DNA of 64,000 nt from Bryum argenteum (taxonomy: Eukaryota > Streptophyta > Bryopsida > Bryales > Bryaceae): positions 3,025,409 through 3,089,408 of the forward strand of contig CM073328.1 in assembly GCA_037043015.1 (NCBI GenBank). The letters are read 5' to 3'. Below, piece by piece: positions 52,628-64,000 of this stretch. The position numbers and the translations under genes are program-made. Each line of letters opens with the position of its first letter. Positions within the stretch are counted from its first letter, which is position 1. The notes beneath the pieces are model-generated. The model saw nothing but the letters and a program-made list of their open reading frames with translations, was not told the origin of the DNA and made no database searches.

Positions 52628-54266
52628 AGAATAAACCTACATATCATAAATAATGGCTTAGGTAAGGAGCATTTTACATGAATCATCCATGGAGCAACTC
52701 CAAAATTGCTTAGATTCAAAAAGTAAGCAATTGTAGTTGCATCAACAAATACTTATACCAAGACACCATTTCCAATCTACATTATTACATTATTACAAAT
52801 AATTAAATACTCCAATTATTATAGAACATGGACATTTATAACCACTTATGCTTAGGTTTACCAAGCCGCCTCCTCCTGGCGATCTCTTCCTTCCCTTCTC
52901 CCCTCTACCCTAATTGTTAATGAAAGACTGTTTGATTGACAAAGATAAAGGAACCCTAAATTTTTGCTTATTGATGGTGATTATACAATATTCAATTAGG
53001 GCAAAATCAAGACCTAGCCCTATGATTTTGCCTTTTATAAATCTCAAACACAATGATTTCTTTACATTGAAATTTGATCCCTAGATATGAGAATTTAGTA
53101 AATCCATTCACGTGAACACTAACATTAACCTTCAGCCTCCTTGGGTAATTTAAAAATAAACATTCCTCCTCCTCATGAGATTTATTTTCACATTACCCTC
53201 GTCGTGGATGAATACCCAAAACAAAATGATGTCCACATAGTTGCCACGTTGTGTTATTTTCTTTATTTTTTCTAAGATCTAAAATTCTTTCATTCTCCCA
53301 ATTACTTTTAGTGGGCAACATGCAAACAGAATACTGACAACAATAGTGTAAAGTGTATGGCTGTTACTGATCTACAGCAACAATTCTATTCTCCCCAAAA
53401 ACACCCCTACTTCCAAAATTGCACAATAAGTAAACATTAGTAAACAAATGATTGATTGTCCGTCGGTAAAGACGATGACCGGTGAAGCCGGTTCATAAGA
53501 ACCGGATGACCGTCTTCTCTCTCATTTCACCACGAGCTTCAGCCGATTGTTGGTTTTGCCGCTGCCAGATCGACACATAAATGCAAACCATTTGCTGATG
53601 AAAATTGCAACTCCTTTTCCTTCCGCGCTTCGTTGCTGCTGCTTGAAAAGCTTCAGATCTAGGTCAAAGAAAATTGTTTATTCCTTTTTGAGAAATTGAA
53701 CTTTTCGAAGGCGTTGATTCGATATCTGGTGCAGATCTAGCTCATTCGAAAGTGTAGTTCATAAAGCTACATTGGAAATAATGGTTCAAGAGGAGCTAGG
53801 TTAATTTGATCTGGTGATAAATTCATTTTGCGACAAATTTTTCTGGAGCTCAACAGCGAAAAGGAATGAGCTGATTTGATTGAGCGGCACGGGCTTCACT
53901 GGAACTAGACAGGCTGTTGTGGAATTTGTACTCTATTTGAGAATGGACGCATTCGTAGCGGTATTTTTTTTGTGTAGATTTAGATGCACTTGATTTGATT
54001 GTGCGGCACGGGCTTCACCGACGTAGAAACTCTGTTGGCGGTCTTCTTGCGGAGGTTTTTAGCTTGTTTGAGAATGGACGCAATCGTAGTGCTGTTTTGT
54101 TATATATTTTAGCTGCAATATCAGTTTGGCACAGGGTTAGGGTTTTCATAGTTTTCGGGCGCGATCCAGCTTCAAGAGAGATTTTGATGAAATTATCATC
54201 TTGGTATTGATCGGAGTTACCGATGTTGGAGCTTCGGCCTTTGAGACGAATTTAGGGTTTGAGACA
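52628..54266. other. Intergenic DNA and long 5' leader of the CLC gene
   Basis: To about 53450 the sequence is AT-rich with no gene. About 53500-54266 is more balanced and probably forms the promoter and 5' UTR. A 24-bp phrase 'gcggcacgggcttcac' occurs twice (53884 and 54003) with similar flanks, a partial tandem duplication of about 120 bp. Confidence 0.5.
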
Positions 54267-57200
54267 ATGGGAGACGACGGGGACAGGCGCTCATTGTTAT
54301 GGTCGCCGGCGGAAATTCTTTCCGATTCCGAGGAGGAGGAGAAACCTCAACACGATGGCCAAAAATTCGACACTGTGGCCAGCTTGTGGACACCTGATTC
54401 ATCGCTCCTCGTGCCCGACGATCGTCTCCGACGCTCAAGTCTCTGGGGCTCAGCCGTTGCAACAAGCTCAACAAGCCGTGAGGACACAAGAGCAGGGAAG
54501 CAAGTGGCTGAAATTCAGGTTGATATAGATATGGAATCACGAGGGTTACTGGAAGGCAATGGAATGCATGATATTGAGCAGCCTGCTTCACGAGGTGAGA
54601 TCAAGGAGTGGGTGAGGAGAACGGATCAGAGGAGGAGTATGGCGGAACGATTCTCTGAGTTTCTAAGGCCGCAGCCTGATGGTGCTACTACTCCTACTGC
54701 TGGTGAGAGGAGACGATTCTCTGATCCTGGGCGAGGAGTGCTGGATAAACGAGTGTCGCAGTTGAATGTTCGCCCTTCGTTGCAGCGTCGAAACTCGTTG
54801 GCTATGCAAGTCTCGGAGCGCGTTCCGCCTGAGTGGGTGCTCCTGCTTCTCGGTTGCTTGCTTGGACTCGCAAGTGGCATCAGCGTTGTGCTCTTCAACA
54901 AAGGGGTATGCATGTCTCTCTATATTGCTAATTCCAGTAGAGCATACTAACCTAAGACTCCACTGACATCGGCGTGCCTGACTGCGATAGAAGATAATAT
55001 ATGCATCACGTTTAGTATGCTTTCATTGAGAGGTCACTATACACACTCTTTGCAGTTGCATGAATTTTGTGCTCTTAGTAAATGAGTTGCATGTCTCTCT
55101 ATTATGGCAGTCTTATGATCGAAGTGGAGGATTCTAACCTAAGCCTCAACTGGCATCAGCATGGCTTTTTGCATCTTTTTTAGATTCTACTCTGCTCAGT
55201 GAGATAGGAGATACCATATGCATCACGTTAAGTATGCATCCCGTGAGAGATGCTGGTTACAGTTGCATTAATTTGGTGCTCTAATAAATGGGTTATGTAT
55301 ATCTGGATCTCGAAGCTTTGTTAAGGTAGAGGACGTTATTTTTAATATCTCAATCAGCATGTAGGTTAGTGCTTATATTGAGAGATCAATGAAGTAGCTT
55401 TGGAGGAATACGAGAGCTAAACTGGGTGTGCTACTCAACCATGGGCTATGCATGTCACTTTTATGCTAACTCTTAACAAACGGGTTACGTATATCTGAGT
55501 TTCGAAGCTTATAACTTGAGGTAGAGGACGTAATATGCATCATTATAACCAGCATGTAGGTCAGTGCTTTTATTGAAATATTTGGCAGCTCTGCTTGAAG
55601 AGCCAAATTCTCTTGAGATCAGTGAGTATGAATGTCTTAGAGAGTAGGAGGTAGACACTTCAACGATTAGTGGTAGCAGAAATTTATCTGTTCATGCTAA
55701 CAGGGGTTGGTAAAGGTTTATGCGGATGATTATGATAATTGGTTTTGATTCATGCAGGTACATGTCATACATGAGTTGGCCTGGGCAGGAACACCGCACG
55801 AGGGTGCAGCATGGTTACGAGCGCAGAAGCTGGTAGACATATGGCACCGAATTTTATTGATTCCAGTGGTAGGGGGAGTGGTGGTGGGCATGTTTCACAT
55901 CGTCATTGAGATTGTGGACATGATACGAGCGGCGCAACCATTACCACAACGAACGAGAGGGAGCAGAATAGATTGGCTCGCGGGAATAAAGCCTTTCATC
56001 AAGGCTCTTCAAGCGGCGCTGACTCTTGGCACTGGGTTATCTTTGGGACCGGAAGGTCCCAGTGTTGATATTGGCACATCGTGGGCTAATGGTTTCTCAA
56101 GTATCATGAAACACAGCAAAGAAAGACGTATCGCTCTTGTAGCCGCTGGTGCTGCCGCTGGCATCGCTTCAGGTGCTAAATTCTCATCCCTTGAAAACCT
56201 TTGAGCAGGCCTCTGTACTTCCGTGCGTGATCTGTTGATGATATTTGTTTTTCTGGCTTTCATGAGTTTTTGTCATCGTATCACGATCTCACATGATTTT
56301 CTGGTGTAACTAAAAGGTTTCAATGCACCGGTTGCCGGGACATTTTTCGCCATCGAAACAGTATTGAGACCTCAACATGCTGAAAACTCACCCCCACTTA
56401 CAACGGCAATGATTATACTAGCAGCAGTGATCTCGTCTACTGTGTCCCAGGTTCTACTCGGAGAACGGCCTGCCTTTACTGTTCCACCCTATGAACTTCG
56501 ATCTGCAGCTGGTATAGTCTCTTCACAGCCTCTCTTTAGTGTTTGTTGCACATTTTCAATGAATTGTGACTGAGTACGAGGTTAATGTGGCTGCAGAGTT
56601 GCCATTCTACATACTTCTTGGAGGCATCTGCGGCATCATGAGTGTAGTGTTCACTCGTCTGGTGGCATGGTTCACGCGCACGTTTGCCTTCATGACGGAC
56701 AAGTTCGGTGTGCCGACGCCTGTTACTCCAGCAATAGGAGCCTTGTTCACCGGGGTGATCGCATTGCGATACCCTGGTGTTTTGTACTGGGGATTCACGA
56801 ACGTAGATGAGATTCTCAAGACGGGGTTTACTGCCACTGCTCCTGGACAAGGCCTTCTGGCGCAACTTACAGTCGCAAAGATTGTTGCCACTGCAATGTG
56901 TAAAGGCTCAGGTTTGGTGGGAGGTCTCTATGCTCCCAGTCTGTTTATTGGATCTGCGGCTGGTGCTTTGTATGGCAGCATCATTGGACAAGTTTTTAAT
57001 ACTTTCTTGCCTGGGCATAATGCTGTTGCTCATCCTCAGGCCTATGCATTGGTAAGCTGCCGAACACAGCGACTGTTTGCTACAATCACGCTTTTCTCCT
57101 GTTTCTGAATGTGAACTACTTGCTATGTTGTGCTTCAGAGCCAGTCATGTTTGATTGTTGCTCTTTAACACTTTTGGGGAATTTGTAACAGGTTGGAATG

Positions 57201-59229
57201 GCAGCTTTGTTAGCTTCAGTATGCTCAGTTCCTCTTACATCTGTGCTACTGCTTTTTGAGCTCACGAAGGATTACCATATCTTGCTCCCTCTCATGGTAA
57301 GATCACTTTTTGTTTAATTCTCGTTTTATTGATTATGTTTTTTCACTTTCAATACAAGTACTATATGGACTTGATTCGGAGGTCCTTTCTTTTGTGGAGA
57401 GCATGGCTATGAGGCTTTCTGACAAGTAGTAAGTTACTGCTACGTTGCTTACGTATTAGCAAGTGATTTGTGCAGGGTGCAGTAGGACTTGCAATCTGGG
57501 TGGCGGCCGTGGGAAATCAGAAGAAGTCTTCGTCCAGAGAATCCTCGACGCTGAATGGGATTGTAACCGTTGGCTCTGGTGAGATACCTGCTGGGCGTGT
57601 GTGGCGCCAAGCTCCCGGACGTGAGGCTGAGATTGAGCTTATTACGCTGGGTAGTGATGATGATCCAAATTTAGTGTACATATCAGACGAAGTCCTGATG
57701 AAGGAGTGTCAGGTACACACACCGTCTCTCACTACCTATCTCCATCTCGGGGTTATCAAGACAAGATGGTCTCACTAACATCATGCAGCAAATCTGACGT
57801 ATGTACACTTAAAAGCCTCTGAAAGAGGTGTTACAGTGCGCCTTATTTGGCACACATTTAAAAGAGTAACTCTTGTGGGACTAGTTGGTAGGTACCTTTA
57901 TAATTGCAAATGAAGTAACTCTACTTAGATGTAGGAGAGCTTTATTGTTCTTTGTTTTTAGGCGTTGGTTTATTGTTTGTTTTGTTTGAAAGAGTCTTCT
58001 TGTAAATCGTCAATGCATGTCCTGGTTTTGCAGGCATCGCAAGCCATGTCAAAGGACTTCGTGAAAGTGAATGCAATGGTCACAGTAAAGGAGTGCATAG
58101 GAGCAATGCTGGCGACTGGACAGCGCTGTGCTTTGGTAGTCGACGATAATGACCTTCTCGAGGGAATCATGTCTTCCAGCGACTTGCAACGAGAAGTACT
58201 CCGAGCTACCGAGGAATCTGCATTTTCTGATACCCCAATTATTGTAGAGGTATGTCTTGCCTCTGCTTCCTCATCGAGCATCCTGACTCGAGAATGTACC
58301 CGTTCGCATTAACACCGTCCATCTGCTTGAACCCTTCACTTTAGATTCTTACCTTCTTTCCAGGTACCTACTATGTGAGTAGACTAATCGATTGCAGGTA
58401 CGAATCACCTGTAAAATTTAGATTCATTCTATGGAAACTTCATCATTTCTTATGTACAATTGAAGAAGTTCTCTTCATGGGTTCCAAGTTTTCAAATATG
58501 ATACACGGTTTCAGCATTAAACATGTGGATGTTGTTGGTGTGTGTGTGCAGGTAGACACGATGTTGGTAGCTGCAATATGCACCACCAGCATTGAAAATG
58601 TGGCCGATGGCCACAACGTAGTAGTCTGTTACCCAGACACAACGCTACAGGCTGCCGAGGAGCTGATGCAACCGCGCGGTCTTCATCAACTACCCGTCGT
58701 CACTCGTGTTGGCAGACAATGGCAAGACCGTGGTCATAAGGTTGTCGGAGTATTGCATCGTGAAGCTATTCCCCTTTGCATCAAGTAAGCTCTCCTCTCT
58801 TCTTATCAATGCTCTTGAAAAGTTCCACAAACCTATGATCGAAACGAGTGATATAGAAATGTCAAATGAACACAAATCGTCTTGTTAAGTGGCCGAAAAT
58901 GAGAAGAATCACTGGACATAGAGACGGATTTTTGTTTATTCATTTCCGAAGTTAGTTGTTGTAGCATTCTATTACTGTTCATAGCCTAGGCTTAACCAGT
59001 ATTAGTTTTTGTCAACTTGGTAATAGGAAAGAGAACAGTCTGCCGTAGGGTTCGGTATTTGGAGCCTTTCGGTGAAGGGTGTGTCCTTAAATGGGTCTTC
59101 CAGAACTTGTGTCTCAAGTTTGTTATGTTTTGTAGGGAGGAGGCTTCAAAGCGAATGGCAGCAGCCATGTCTGTCCGGAAAGCGAAAGAAGAAGAGTCTC
59201 AGTCGCCTCATGCGGACGGACTCCATTAA
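54267..59229 (+). CDS. CLC-f: CLC-f type voltage-gated chloride channel/transporter
   Basis: Nine exons (54267-54905, 55758-56172, 56317-56511, 56597-57051, 57192-57296, 57476-57712, 58034-58249, 58552-58784, 59136-59229) join in frame to give 862 residues. The start chosen is MGDDGDRRSLL, since no ATG precedes it in frame. A long acidic, Ser-rich N-terminus leads to the first helix (PEWVLLLLGCLLGLASGISVVLFNKG). The anion-path signatures follow: LGTGLSLGPEGPSVDIG with the gating Glu near residue 312, GIASGFNAPVAGTFFAIETVLRP, CKGSGLVGGLYAPSLFIG, and SVCSVPLTSVLLLFELTKDY. The last third holds two CBS domains (DFVKVNAMVTVKECIGAML, then DTTLQAAEELMQPRGLHQLPVV). The exact block order and sequence fit plant CLC-f, reported in plastid envelope or Golgi membranes. 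It is about 80 residues longer than the Arabidopsis protein, mostly at the N-terminus. Confidence 0.96.
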
Positions 59230-60110
59230 CATTTCTATATAATTTCAGTACCATACTTACTACAGGTTTTGGGGCTGTTGAAATTTTAAAGTAAAGTCAA
59301 TGCCACCCCGAACCAAACAATCGATCAGTAGGCCATCCATTCATTCTTTCGTCACGTGTGACGTTCTATTTAGATTGAGGCTCCTGTAGAAATCACTCTG
59401 CCGATGAGTTTAAGCATTTGTCCATTATCAGTATGTTCTAATACTTTAACGGGGTAAAATGATGAGACCCTTTCCCTTGATGTTTCTTGCTCTTATGATA
59501 TTATGAGGTGCAGTATCTCTTTTGCACTTTCTGTGATGCTGAGAAGCAGATACGAATTCTTCAAAAGAATCAAAACTACAGTACAGTTCACTAAGAAGTG
59601 AAGAATTTTGTGTTTCAAGCTAAATCCTTATATTAAGAATCCGCATAATAGTATAGTGTCATTTCAAACTTCTCTTGTAAAAATAAGAACACACTAAATG
59701 TAATGTAATATAATTACACATGCTCAAACAAAACCCTCTTATAAACACAGAATCTTAACATCAAATTCACAACCATACACAATCGGTATGAAGCGTTGCA
59801 CTGTAAGAAACCTTTGATTCTTTACTCGAACGACTGGCCCCAAATGGGGTTAGTCACAACTCATTTCACTTTCCAGATATTACACGCTAAATCATACTAA
59901 AACCTCCCTTACAATGGGTCTCAGAAAGGATGAACTACAATTGATACTCTCAGATGTACTTACCTTATAAAAAACTCACTATCATATTAAAGTGGGATGC
60001 ATCAGGACCTCCACATCCATTGTTATGTGATCAACTATACCTGTTCAGTAAAGCAAGTACCGTAATATACATGGAGTTGATTGACCTTGAAAGAAGAGAG
60101 AGCACAGGTA
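59230..60110. other. Convergent 3' regions; no gene
   Basis: 3' UTR of the CLC gene followed by AT-rich DNA running into the 3' end of the minus-strand small gene. No ORF or repeat is supported. Confidence 0.5.
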
Positions 60111-60584
60111 TTAAGTTTTGGCCTTGCTTCTCTTAGGCAAGCAGAGCTTGTCATAAATGCTGTGAGCAATGGCCTGCAACTCCTCTTTGATGCGGCCTCC
60201 TATGCCTGGAGCTCGCACATCACTGTCCGCTGTAAGTGAATCCAAATGCTCCCTCCGCTTCTCCTCCTCCGTCTGCACATGCGAATCGATTCATAATCTA
60301 TTTACAAGCAAGCCCTAAAAGATAAACTGCAGTTCGAGTTCTCATGCACCTAATTGAGCCTTGATTGAAGTTCTGTCTAAAAGCGATGCATTCTTATAAA
60401 TAAATTGAAACATTCTGCCTTCGATCGAGCAATCACAGAGCCAATTGCGCTGATAGAAAAATTAAGCTTTAGCATGACATTGAACAAACCTCAGAAGTAG
60501 ACAAACTACTGAGGAATGAAAGACTCGAGCGTAGCGTACCTTGTGATGATGAGGAGCCAGCATCGTGGAATTGGATGCATCCAT
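60111..60584 (-). CDS. Small two-exon protein of unknown function (68 residues)
   Basis: Exon 1 (60584-60540) encodes MDASNSTMLAPHHHK. A 267-bp GT/AG intron follows. Exon 2 (60272-60111) encodes TEEEKRREHLDSLTADSDVRAPGIGGRIKEELQAIAHSIYDKLCLPKRSKAKT and a stop. Both lengths are multiples of three. The charged helix, the GIGGRIKEELQAI block and the basic tail look like a genuine conserved small plant protein, but I cannot name the family. No signal peptide or membrane segment. Upstream, 'ttgcaggg' style sequence could mark another intron in the 5' UTR. Confidence 0.6.
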
Positions 60585-62356
60585 GTTTGCGATCGCCCTG
60601 CCTGAAACAAAAAATGAGGGCAATCGGGCACATGAGTGCTGGAGCGCAAAGTGGAAACCTAATTGCGAGAATTTGCAAGAAAAGAGCTCGCGGCCACGAT
60701 TCAATTTTTGGGTTATGATCGCCGTGCCATCACGTACCCTACCGCTGCGATCAATCTGCGAAAGTGCGTTGCTCTGATCTGATCTGAGCTCCTCCGAAAT
60801 GGTGATGCAGCACGGTCATGCGGAATTAGGTGTGACGGTGATAGGTGCTCAAGGCACGGACTTGGGGATACCGACGCGCACTACCCACGGTATTACCATG
60901 TGGGTACAAAGCCTATCAACTATGGAGTTAATGAGGAAGAATTTCAAATAAGTGAATTCAATATGCAAAGTTGTTGTCTTTCTACCAATGTTTCCTTTTA
61001 ATTGCAACTTGACTTGTTTGTTGGACATGATTGTAAATACAATCTCATGTTGTATTTCATATGATGTTGTAATTTAATTACTCATTCACTAATGATTCAA
61101 ATTAAGATGTATTTGCAACCACCCTTACAGAAATGACTTAATTTTAGATCAAGAAGAAAACCATGAAGAAAACTATGAATCACTTCGTTTGGAACCTTAG
61201 AAAATCTACCAAAAATTGAAACGTGTGCCTACAAGAGTAGAATCTTGGTTTGTTATTTTGCAATAAGAGGGATGGGCATGGACAAAGTATTTTTGTGTGC
61301 GTGGCAACACCACGTACCTTTGTCAATGCATCCGACTCTACTAAGGAAGCTCATTCCTGAGCTTTTTTTTTGAAGGTGATGAATTTCATCTGAGTTTTGC
61401 TTCAAACTTTCGAATAGAGAATTGATTGCATTCTTTTCCAATTTCTCAACAATTTATGCGGTAAGCTAGAGAGCTCTACTCATCGCCTAAATTTCAATCC
61501 TATCAAGACTCCATCCTCAACTTAAAACGGAACAATCGCGTTTTGTTTGAATGTCTTCTGACAACGTTCTCGTAGTATGTATTTTTTCACTATCAAAAGA
61601 GTCTAATTAGCGCAAGCTAGAAGGTTCTCACTTAGAATAGAAATAGTTCAAGTTTAGTTCGTTATAAATAAATTTGATATGTGGCAGAGGGAACGTGATT
61701 TTGTAGAAATTAAATAGGTCATTCAAGTTTCTCGAGACCAATTTTAGTCTTTTATGGACTTTTGACTGCAATAAGATTTTTGCAGTGGAGTAGTTTACAG
61801 TGAGATGTTGAAGGAGGACTACTGATTGTCATTGCAAGCAGTTAAGTATGCCCCATGCTTGAAAATCCAAAAACAAGAGCTGTTTTCACTAAAATGTATG
61901 GCATCAATTCATACCTTATTATATGCTTACAAGTATCGTACATGGATAAAGATTTACTTATGTTTTTATACGAAATGGATGCTTTGCAAACATTGGCTAT
62001 GATGGTATGATAGGCGAAGCAGTTGATTGACAAAGGGAGGAATACAGTCACATGGGGAGTAAAGAAAGCTGCGAAAGATCGAGTTAGAAACTACGAAGTC
62101 AAGGATTTTCTCTATACGTATGACAGCAATTTCATCTGACGAGAATGAAGTGTGGATCATTATCTCTAAGCAGAATCTTGCTAGTATTTGAATACCATGA
62201 TTCTACCAGTCGTCAAACCCATCCTCATCAACCTCCTCCCTTTCGGAAATCATCCCCCTCAGAAAATCAACCTGCAGAAAAAGAAATTAAAGTTAAATTA
62301 GTAACTGCTCAATTATCAGAGAGGAGGGGTAACTTGAAGTTATACACAATCTGCCA
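60585..62356. other. Intergenic DNA
   Basis: The first 250 bp are the 5' flank of the small gene. The rest is AT-rich without convincing ORFs. The last part (62150-62356) is probably the 3' UTR of the methyltransferase gene. Confidence 0.45.
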
Positions 62357-64000
62357 TCAAGGAACCCGAAGCTTTGCCTGGTGTTCAGAGAGTCTGAGCT
62401 GCTTTGCAACAAACAGCACTTCCCGTCCATTCGTCTCCGTCAAAGTCCTGTTTCTTGAACAGGAAATCTCCTTGTGCAGCACCAAGTCCACATGAAAACC
62501 ATTACTCAAGAACACTTTGGATAATGCTGCGCTGATACTTTCCTGAAGCAGATCACACCATAGTTTCAGTAAAAGTAGAAAGGATAAGAACAAGGATGTT
62601 CAATGTTTAACGGCTCTGTACCTGTGAACATTCACCTAAAGCAGAACACGGGAGCTCCCCGAGGAAGATCGAGTCCTTCATAGCCAAACTGCTTACGCAT
62701 CTAAGAATGACTTCTAAGCCCTCAGTGGACAAGTCTTGCAACCCCTGCATGATGATGCAACAATGATGACCAGTCTCTAGAATTGGATATACTACATGTG
62801 ATTGCAATCTTTTATTCCAAATCTATAATAATTCCATTACATCCACTCACTTTTTGCAACCACTTTATACTTTGCTAACCACCATCTTTACTTCCTTTTA
62901 CTGCGCCAGTTTCCATAATAAACCATGGAGGTTGTAATAAGATTCTGTTTAGGATTTGGGCTGCAGCATTTCAAGAGGTCTGCAAAGCTCACTGAGTAGA
63001 ATCCCTTTCATGAACTATATCATTAAGGAGGTCTGCATGTTTCACAAGAGAACAAGCTCGAGAGACATACGATTGATTGAAGGAGAGGAATGAGGACCTG
63101 CATTGCCCAGACACTGGGCCGAGTGCCCTGATACCCCACGCTCACGAGGTTTCTCTCCCAAGAGTCATCGTTCCAATCATTAGCCACAGATACGTGACGA
63201 AACAGACACCCTCTCTGAATCCTTGCGCCTATCGCTGCCATTACAAACAACATCGTAAGGTGCAATTTTTAGTTAACAAATGCGTGGTGAAGTGATTGCT
63301 TTAAGATTGCAAAATCCTTTACCTCATAGGTGCGTCTACCTTCCAGTCTCTCTGCCGCAACATTGTACGTGTCGCTCGGGGAGACGTCGAAGGCTGTTGT
63401 TGCCAGTGGCCAGGGTAATCGAAATGGCCTTGTGTCCATCCCATCAGTCAACAGCACTACCTGAATCATTCCGATATCATTCCAATTAAGTGACCAAAGT
63501 ACATTAGTGAGGATGTCCACGTTTCAAGCTTTCCTAGACAAGGTGTCAAAGCAAGACTCTTGCTGAAAGCCTGATTTGTTGGAGACGAGTTGAAATCTTT
63601 CCGATTAAGTAACCGAAGTACGTAATTCTCAAGAAATGGCAACGAAATGGTTCCAAGGTTTTCTGAGCGAGGTGTTAGAGAACGATTCCTGTTAAAAAGC
63701 ACGACATTTCAAAGAATGCCGGAGACGATTCGAAAGTACATTAGTGAGGATTTCTAAAGTACATTAGTGAGGATTTCCGAAGTACATTAGTGAGGATTTC
63801 CGCAATTAATTTGTTTCACGCTTGATTCTTGCTGAAAGCACAATTGAGGAGTGATAGAGACGAATTGGAACCCTTCCACTCTAGTGACCGAAGTGCGTTA
63901 GTGAAAATCACCACGCGAAAATAGCATTGAAAGCGTGTCAAGCTTTCCTGAGCAACTCTTTGAAATGAAGAGTGTTGAGACGATGCGCACCTGTCGAACT
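62357..64000 (-). CDS. S-adenosylmethionine-dependent methyltransferase, leucine carboxyl methyltransferase-like (LCMT/PPM1 fold), 5' part outside window
   Basis: Five visible exons: 64000-63991 (only VRQ), 63460-63340, 63228-63098, 62744-62622 and 62542-62357, all with GT/AG junctions, giving the last 189 residues. VVLLTDGMDTRPFRLPWP is the SAM-binding motif I of this family, with GMDTR diagnostic, followed by AFDVSPSDTYNVAAERLEG at motif II. GCLFRHVSVANDW, LVSVGYQGTRPSVWAMQ, GLQDLSTEGLEVIL, SIFLGELP and SISAALSKVFLSNGF complete the fold. These enzymes methylate carboxyl or hydroxyl groups. The plant members with LLTDGMDTRP have no firmly known substrate. The N-terminal half and start codon lie beyond 64000. 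The intron 63461-63990 is filled with degenerate tandem repeats. Confidence 0.88.
63480..63980. repeat. Degenerate tandem repeats inside a methyltransferase intron
   Basis: 'gtgacc(a/g)aagt(a/g)c.ttagtgaggat' recurs at about 63490, 63606 (decayed), 63731 and 63884. Between copies run 'ttgctgaaagc' and 'gagacga.ttg' segments, giving a period of about 120-150 bp. Within it, 'aagtacattagtgaggattt' is itself repeated three times in tandem (63733-63800). Confidence 0.85.

Noticed and set aside
53995..54266. ORF upstream of CLC and an upstream extension from a TTG codon
   Set aside because: The extension lacks an ATG, and the CLC frame has its first ATG at 54267; the 53995 ORF is in the leader.
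63480..63980. Possible CRISPR-like array from regularly spaced repeats
   Set aside because: Repeats are degenerate, longer than CRISPR repeats, sit in a eukaryotic intron, and have no cas genes nearby.

Overview
The window is nuclear DNA of a land plant. It carries spliced genes for chloroplast proteins (cpSRP43, a TIM22/PRAT-type translocase subunit, a CLC-f type chloride channel), plant S-protein homologues, and kinases of a kind I associate with mosses and other non-seed plants. The AT-rich, repeat-laden intergenic DNA and short introns suggest a bryophyte or another non-seed plant. The species cannot be named from sequence alone.

Layout. 0-4.5 kb: the tail of an S-protein homologue, a frameshifted protein-kinase pseudogene and a RING-finger gene. 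4.5-9.4 kb: sparse DNA with two weak ORFs and an (AAAAAG)n microsatellite. 9.4-28.4 kb: a transposon-rich block with a TTAA-bordered element, a broken piggyBac-like transposase, a very large minus-strand non-LTR retrotransposon (13.4-22.1 kb), a TA-flanked fold-back element, a broken low-complexity ORF and a second kinase pseudogene. 29.7-34 kb: an eight-exon gene for a long tail-anchored coiled-coil protein. 35-45 kb: degenerate tandem repeats, TTAA-bordered repeats and one intact S-protein gene. 45.9-59.2 kb: three plus-strand housekeeping genes with plastid or endomembrane roles (TIM22-like, cpSRP43, CLC-f), with a 361-bp TTAA MITE between the last two. 60-64 kb: a tiny two-exon gene and the 3' part of a leucine-carboxyl-methyltransferase-like gene, both on the minus strand.

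The most unusual object is the retrotransposon. In order it encodes a long N-terminal 24-bp minisatellite, a duplicated module with a 2A-type 'stop-carry-on' peptide (one intact GDIETNPGP, one decayed), an APE-type endonuclease, a reverse transcriptase with YADD, an RNase H with all four acidic residues, a Cys/His motif, and a C-terminal restriction-like endonuclease-type domain next to a poly(A) tail. The dual-endonuclease layout is like the Dualen/RandI clade described from green algae. A 2A peptide in such an element in a land plant is, to my knowledge, not described. The element is riddled with frameshifts, so this copy is dead, but its architecture is readable.

A second theme is a set of TTAA-bordered repeats with termini starting CCCCTAA or CCCTTAA. 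They fit piggyBac target-site rules, and a decayed piggyBac-like transposase lies in the same window.
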